A program made the translations under genes and the position numbers. A DNA stretch of 64,000 nucleotides from AC-32 sp963704005. Its GTDB lineage: Bacteria > Actinomycetota > Thermoleophilia > Gaiellales > Gaiellaceae. This document shows, piece by piece, positions 60,932-64,000 of this stretch (positions are counted from its first letter, which is position 1; each line of letters begins with the position of its first letter). Below the pieces are notes generated by a model that saw only the letters and a list, made by a program, of their open reading frames with translations, had not been told where the DNA came from and searched no databases. The stretch spans positions 620,001 through 684,000 of the forward strand of contig CAVPGJ010000001.1 of the NCBI GenBank assembly GCA_963704005.1, given 5' to 3'.

Positions 60932-62829
60932 CCGCCGTGACGAGCAAGGACGAGGCCGCGCCCAAGCCCCAGAGCGCGGCGGCGCCCTCTCCGTTTCCGC
61001 CGATCGCCGATTACGCGTTCCTCTCGGACTGCCATACCGGAGCGCTCGTCGCTCCGGACGGCGCGATCGACTGGCTCTGCATTCCCTCGTTCGACTCGCC
61101 GAGCGTGTTCGGCAGCCTCCTCGACCGGCAGGCAGGTTTCTTCCGGTTCGGCCCGTTCGGGATCGCACATCCGACCGCGCGCGCCTACGAGCCGGGGACC
61201 AACGTGCTCGTGACGACCTGGAAGACGCCCTCGGGCTGGCTCCTCGTCCGCGATGCCCTGACGATCGGGCCCTGGGACCATGAGGACTCGATCACTCCCC
61301 ACACGCGGCCTCCGGCCGACGACGACGCCGACCACATGCTGGTCCGAACGGCCGAGTGCCTCGACGGGCACGTCGAGGTCGAGCTGGTCTGCGAGCCGGT
61401 CTTCGACTACGGCAGCACTCCGGCCGAATGGACAGCGGTGGACGGGGGTCGGCACGCCGCCGACGCGAGCGGCGCCGGCCAGCGGTTTCGCCTCCAGTCG
61501 GATCTCGCGCTGGGGATTCAGGGGGGAGAGCGTGTCCGGGCGCGTCACGTGCTTCAGCCGGGTGAGCGGGCGTTTTGCGCCCTCTCCTGGGCCGAGGAGC
61601 TGGTCGCGCCGCAGACCGTCGACGAGGCGCGCACGAGGCTGAAGTCGACCACGCGTTTCTGGCGGAACTGGTTGAGCACGGCGCGAATCCCGGACCACCA
61701 GCTGCGCGATCCGATCCAGCGCTCCGCCCTGACGATCAAAGGCCTGACCTACATGCCGACCGGGGCGACGGTTGCCGCGCTCACGACGTCGCTGCCCGAG
61801 ACGCCCGGGGGCGAGCGCAACTGGGACTACCGCTACACGTGGATGCGCGACACGACCTTCACCCTTCAGGCGCTGCACTACCTCAACCTGAACTGGGAGG
61901 CGGAAGAGTTCATGGAGTTCGTCGCCGACCTCGAGCCGACCGAGGACGGCTCGCTCCAGATCATGTACGGGATCGACGGGCGCCGCGACCTCACCGAGTC
62001 GACGCGCGACGAGCTCACCGGCTATGCAGGCGCGAGGCCGGTGCGGGTCGGCAACGGCGCCTTCGACCAGCGCCAGAACGACGTCTTCGGCGCGGTGCTC
62101 GACTCGATCCTCCTCCACACGCGGCACGGCGACCGGCTGCCGACGCGGCTGTGGCCCATCGTCCAGAGCCAGGCCGAGTGCGCCACCAGTGTCTGGCAGC
62201 AGCCCGACCAGGGCATCTGGGAGGCGCGCGGAGCGCCGCAGCACTACGTCTCCTCGAAGCTGATGTGCTGGGTCGCGCTCGACCGCGCCGCCAAGGTCGC
62301 GGAAATTCGCGGCGACCCCGACATCCAGGCCACGTGGCACAAGACCGCCGAAGAAATCCGTGCGGACATCCTCGAGCACGGTGTGCGGGACGGCGTCCTG
62401 CGCCAGCACTACGAGACCGATGCGCTCGACGCGTCCAACCTGCTTGCGGCGATCTTCGGCTTCCTGCCCGGCGAGGACGAGACGCTGCGCAAGTCGGTCG
62501 AGGCGATCGCGACCGATCTGACCGATGACGGCTTCGTCCTGCGCTACCGAACCGGCGAGACCGACGACGGCCTCTCGGGCAAGGAGGGCACGTTCCTGAT
62601 CTGCTCCTTCTGGCTCGTGTCCGCTCTTGCGGTCGTCGGCGAGGCCCAGCGGGCACGTGACCTGATGGAGCGGCTCCTGCGCGTGGCCTCTCCGCTCGGC
62701 CTCTATGCGGAGGAGTTCGACGCTTCGACCGGCCGGCATCTCGGCAACTTCCCGCAGGCGTTCTCCCACCTGGCGCTGATCGAGGCGGCGGCCCGGCTGA
62801 TGATCCCCGAGATGCTGGAGGAGTACTAG
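60928..62829 (+). CDS. Glycoside hydrolase family 15 (glucoamylase or trehalase)
   Basis: 633 residues from ATG 60928. The N-terminal beta-sandwich domain begins PPIADYAFLSDCHTGALVAPDGAIDWLCIPSFDSPSVFGSLLDRQAG. The (alpha/alpha)6 barrel starts near residue 300 with ETPGGERNWDYRYTWMRDTTFTLQALHYL, and LSGKEGTFLICSFWLVSALA carries the second catalytic acid region. No signal peptide, so intracellular. GH15 enzymes in Actinobacteria include trehalases and glucoamylases, and I cannot choose. Directly downstream of zwf. Confidence 0.93.
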   Translation: MTAVTSKDEAAPKPQSAAAPSPFPPIADYAFLSDCHTGALVAPDGAIDWLCIPSFDSPSVFGSLLDRQAGFFRFGPFGIAHPTARAYEPGTNVLVTTWKTPSGWLLVRDALTIGPWDHEDSITPHTRPPADDDADHMLVRTAECLDGHVEVELVCEPVFDYGSTPAEWTAVDGGRHAADASGAGQRFRLQSDLALGIQGGERVRARHVLQPGERAFCALSWAEELVAPQTVDEARTRLKSTTRFWRNWLSTARIPDHQLRDPIQRSALTIKGLTYMPTGATVAALTTSLPETPGGERNWDYRYTWMRDTTFTLQALHYLNLNWEAEEFMEFVADLEPTEDGSLQIMYGIDGRRDLTESTRDELTGYAGARPVRVGNGAFDQRQNDVFGAVLDSILLHTRHGDRLPTRLWPIVQSQAECATSVWQQPDQGIWEARGAPQHYVSSKLMCWVALDRAAKVAEIRGDPDIQATWHKTAEEIRADILEHGVRDGVLRQHYETDALDASNLLAAIFGFLPGEDETLRKSVEAIATDLTDDGFVLRYRTGETDDGLSGKEGTFLICSFWLVSALAVVGEAQRARDLMERLLRVASPLGLYAEEFDASTGRHLGNFPQAFSHLALIEAAARLMIPEMLEEY

Positions 62830-62831
62830 CG

Positions 62832-64000
62832 ATGGCTGACTACGACGTGATCATCGTCGGGACGGGCGCCGGCGGCGGCACGCTCGCACGGCACCTCGCA
62901 CCGTCGGGGAAGCGGATCCTGCTGCTCGAGCGGGGCGACTGGCTCCCGCGCGAGCCGCAGAACTGGCTCGCGCAGGACGTGTTCGTCGACAACCGCTACA
63001 TCTCCGAGGACACCTGGTACGACGACGGGGGCAAGCCGTTCCAGCCGCAGATCCACTACTTCGTGGGCGGTGCGACCAAGCTCTACGGCGCCGCGCTCTA
63101 CCGTCTGCGCGAGGAGGACTTCGAGGAGCTCCAGCACCACGACGGCGTCTCGCCGGCCTGGCCGATCACCTACGACGAGATCGAGCCCTACTACTCGAAG
63201 GCCGAGCACCTCTTCGAGGTGCACGGCGCTCACGGCGAGGACCCGACCGAGCCCTACACGAGCGCCCCGTACCCGTTTCCTGCGGTCTCCCACGAGCCGC
63301 GGATCCAGCAGCTCGCGGACGATCTGGCCGCCGCCGGGTACCACCCGTTCCACGCGCCGTGCGGGATCCGCCTGAACGAGGCGAACATGCCGTACAGCGC
63401 CTGCGTGCGGTGCATGAACTGCGACGGCTTCCCCTGCGCCGTACACGGAAAGTCGGACGCGGACGTGCTCGGAGTGCGGCCCGCCCTCGAGCACTCCAAC
63501 GTGGAGCTGGTCACGAACGCGCAGGTCGTCAAGCTCGAGACGAACGCCGACGGCACGGCGGTGACCGAGGTGGTCGTCGAGCGCGACGGCGAGCGGGAGA
63601 CGTACTCGGGCGACCTCGTCGTGCTGGCCTGCGGCGCGGCGAACACCGCGAAGCTGCTGCTGCTGTCCGCGAGCGACAAGCATCCGCAAGGGCTCGCCAA
63701 CGGCTCCGACCAGGTCGGCCGCAACTACATGTTCCACAACAGCCAGGCGGTGCTCGCGCTCTCGAAGGACGAGAACCCGACCGTGTTCCAGAAGACGCTC
63801 GGGCTGAACGACTTCTACTTCGCGAGCGACGCTTCCGAGTATCCGCTCGGCAACATCCAGATGGTCGGCAAGTCCCAGGCGCCGATGTTCCACGGCGAGA
63901 AGCCGGGCGAGACCAAGCTCGCGCCGGAATGGTCACTCGAGAAGGTCGCGAAGCACGCGATCGACTTCTGGCTCTCGACGGAGGACCTGCCGCGGCCGGA
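62832..64000 (+). CDS. GMC-family flavoprotein oxidoreductase, N-terminal 389 codons
   Basis: Runs off the right edge, open from ATG 62832, two bases after the GH15 stop. FAD motif DYDVIIVGTGAGGGTLARHLAPSGKRILLLERG, then HYFVGGATKLYGAALYRLREEDF, WPITYDEIEPYYSKAEHLFEVHG, and the GMC signature region LVVLACGAANTAKLLLLSAS. An unusual feature is a dense cysteine cluster, CVRCMNCDGFPC, at about residues 194-205, which could bind metal or an Fe-S cluster and is seen in glucose/choline-dehydrogenase-like proteins of this group. It may oxidise the glucose made by the GH15 enzyme. Confidence 0.88.
   Translation, partial: MADYDVIIVGTGAGGGTLARHLAPSGKRILLLERGDWLPREPQNWLAQDVFVDNRYISEDTWYDDGGKPFQPQIHYFVGGATKLYGAALYRLREEDFEELQHHDGVSPAWPITYDEIEPYYSKAEHLFEVHGAHGEDPTEPYTSAPYPFPAVSHEPRIQQLADDLAAAGYHPFHAPCGIRLNEANMPYSACVRCMNCDGFPCAVHGKSDADVLGVRPALEHSNVELVTNAQVVKLETNADGTAVTEVVVERDGERETYSGDLVVLACGAANTAKLLLLSASDKHPQGLANGSDQVGRNYMFHNSQAVLALSKDENPTVFQKTLGLNDFYFASDASEYPLGNIQMVGKSQAPMFHGEKPGETKLAPEWSLEKVAKHAIDFWLSTEDLPRP

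Overview
The window is 64 kb of high-GC DNA with short intergenic gaps, GTG/TTG starts and ATGA/GTGA overlaps between neighbouring genes. The SecA, PrfB, FtsEX, SmpB and tmRNA set, the actinobacterial style of the proteins and the many GTG starts point to an actinobacterium. I think class Thermoleophilia (Gaiellales/Solirubrobacterales type) is most likely, but this is inference without a database search. It reads as chromosome, not plasmid or phage.

Layout. 1-1.8 kb: end of an oligopeptide/dipeptide ABC transporter operon. 2-4.6 kb: an anti-sigma-like gene, then atpD-atpC without the rest of the ATP synthase operon. 4.7-6.7 kb: two MetE-like methyltransferase genes. 6.9-14.3 kb: cell-envelope sugar genes (LCP ligase, UDP-sugar dehydrogenase, two nucleotidyltransferases, a sugar-isomerase-like cupin) mixed with methyl-cycle and methionine-salvage genes (ahcY, mtnA). 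14.7-24.6 kb: a housekeeping run comF-hpf-unknown-secA-prfB-ftsE-ftsX-RNase R-like-smpB. 24.5-29.6 kb: a hydrolase/cyclase fusion with two acetyltransferases (minus strand) and a large sensor kinase, followed five bases later by ssrA (tmRNA). RNase R, SmpB and tmRNA together form the ribosome-rescue and nonstop-mRNA decay set.

30-39.4 kb is accessory DNA. The 3' end of ssrA is repeated as direct copies at about 33.53 and 39.40 kb, the footprint expected of two elements integrated in tandem at the tmRNA gene. The first segment (30.0-33.5 kb) is visibly poorer in GC and carries a HEPN-motif protein, a membrane protein of unknown function and a DUF4238-type protein. The second (33.6-39.4 kb) carries a three-gene 2-oxoacid:ferredoxin oxidoreductase, an isochorismatase-like hydrolase, a truncated rnhB end and a succinate-semialdehyde-type dehydrogenase. 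No integrase is visible.

39.6-54 kb holds small metabolic and unknown genes: cupins, metallo-beta-lactamase-fold proteins, a MoaD/beta-propeller pair, an ABC-2 exporter, glutamate decarboxylase, a Bax-inhibitor-1 protein, a secreted esterase and an AlkZ-like winged-helix protein. 54-64 kb is redox and carbon metabolism: cydA-cydB (heavily frame-broken in this sequence), a ClC channel, type II NADH dehydrogenase, glucose-6-phosphate dehydrogenase, a GH15 glucoamylase/trehalase and a GMC oxidoreductase running off the end.

Two signals run through the whole window. First, many genes have a TANNNT hexamer ending 6-8 bases before the start codon, the geometry of a -10 box driving a leaderless transcript; this fixes several start choices. 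Second, every broken reading frame I found is a single extra base, with sixteen of them packed into cydAB, which looks more like an insertion-type sequencing error than gene decay.
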